Of a stretch of DNA of 5,665 nt, positions 5,402 through 5,665 are shown one piece after another. The first letter of the stretch is position 1, and each line of letters starts with the position of its first letter. A program made the position numbers and the translations under genes. The notes below the pieces were generated by a model. That model ran no database searches. It saw only the letters and a program-made list of their open reading frames with translations, and was not told the origin of the DNA. This DNA is from an archaeon (GTDB lineage: Archaea > Thermoproteota > Nitrososphaeria > Nitrososphaerales > Nitrosopumilaceae): assembly GCA_021824845.1 (NCBI GenBank), contig JAKAJY010000051.1:1-5665 (forward strand), read 5' to 3'.

Positions 5402-5665
5402 ATGTCTTTGACTGATATTAGTTGGCTAATTGGTGGTCCTCAGGGAAGTGGAATTGAATCCTCCGCCAACATATTTTCCCGTGCATGCGCATCAATGGGG
5501 TATAACATCTTTGGAAAAAGAGAGTTTTATTCAAACATCAAAGGCGAGCACAGCTATTTCATGGTTAGAGTATCCGATAGGCCAATTCGCTCAAATGTAA
5601 ACGATGTGACAATTATGGTGGCATTTGATGCCGAGACAATATTTCGTCATTATTCAGAGGTCGTT
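5402..5665 (+). CDS. korA: 2-oxoacid:ferredoxin oxidoreductase, alpha (gamma-alpha fused) subunit, N-terminal part
   Basis: The 88 visible residues are the start of the subunit that, with a TPP-binding beta subunit, oxidatively decarboxylates a 2-oxoacid to its acyl-CoA while reducing ferredoxin, or runs in reverse. The opening strand and loop WLIGGPQGSGIESSANIFSR (8-27), then GYNIFGKREFYSNIKGEHSYFMVRV (33-57), are the hallmark of the gamma domain found at the N terminus of fused KorA/PorA proteins of about 600 residues in archaea and many bacteria. The reading frame is uninterrupted to the window end. Whether the substrate is 2-oxoglutarate or pyruvate cannot be decided from this part, so korA is a family-level symbol. 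The beta subunit would be expected directly downstream, outside the window. ATG 5402 is supported by the fit of the family N terminus and a TATA-like box at 5372-5379. Confidence 0.9.
   Translation, partial: MSLTDISWLIGGPQGSGIESSANIFSRACASMGYNIFGKREFYSNIKGEHSYFMVRVSDRPIRSNVNDVTIMVAFDAETIFRHYSEVV

Overview
The window looks like chromosomal DNA from a mesophilic ammonia-oxidising archaeon (Thaumarchaeota / Nitrososphaerota, probably the group I.1a Nitrosopumilus/Nitrosotenuis side). The signs are an archaeal/eukaryal-type Cbf5 with a PUA domain, an archaeal-type myo-inositol-1-phosphate synthase, a tRNA-Ser with a short intron at the archaeal 37/38 site and no encoded CCA, TATA-like boxes about 26-30 nt before start codons with no Shine-Dalgarno sequences, and small Cys-rich proteins that I recall as typical of this group. 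The assignment rests on pattern recognition, not on a database search.

Layout. 2-817 (+) is the 3' part of cbf5, the rRNA pseudouridine synthase of H/ACA RNPs. It overlaps by 4 nt (ATGA) with 814-1251 (+), a membrane-anchored protein with a probable Ig-like/BsuPI-like outer domain. 1291-2379 (+) is myo-inositol-1-phosphate synthase with a TTG start. 2442-2542 (+) is tRNA-Ser(GGA) with a 17-nt intron, followed by a T5 tract. 2587-3864 (+) is an FAD oxidoreductase of the L-2-hydroxyglutarate oxidase (LhgO) family. 3915-4196 (+) is a 93-aa putative zinc-binding protein. It converges, with 2 bp between stop codons, on 4199-5158 (-), an NADP-type D-2-hydroxyacid dehydrogenase (glyoxylate/hydroxypyruvate reductase type). 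A 57-bp intergenic region then holds one symmetric TATA palindrome that appears to serve both this gene and a divergent 46-aa, eight-cysteine protein at 5215-5355 (+). 5402-5665 (+) is the N-terminal part of a 2-oxoacid:ferredoxin oxidoreductase alpha subunit, cut by the window end.

How the genes fit together. Most genes appear to have their own promoter; only cbf5 and the membrane-protein gene look co-transcribed. The right half has a loose 2-oxoacid/2-hydroxyacid theme: LhgO oxidises an L-2-hydroxyacid, the dehydrogenase reduces a 2-oxoacid such as glyoxylate or hydroxypyruvate, and the ferredoxin oxidoreductase decarboxylates a 2-oxoacid. That link is inference from adjacency.

There is no mobile element, CRISPR array, rRNA or intergenic stretch above 300 bp. 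The points most worth a second look are the symmetric bidirectional promoter at 5177-5195, the 46-aa Cys8 protein, the 93-aa putative zinc protein and the recurrent TTG starts at TATA-spaced positions.
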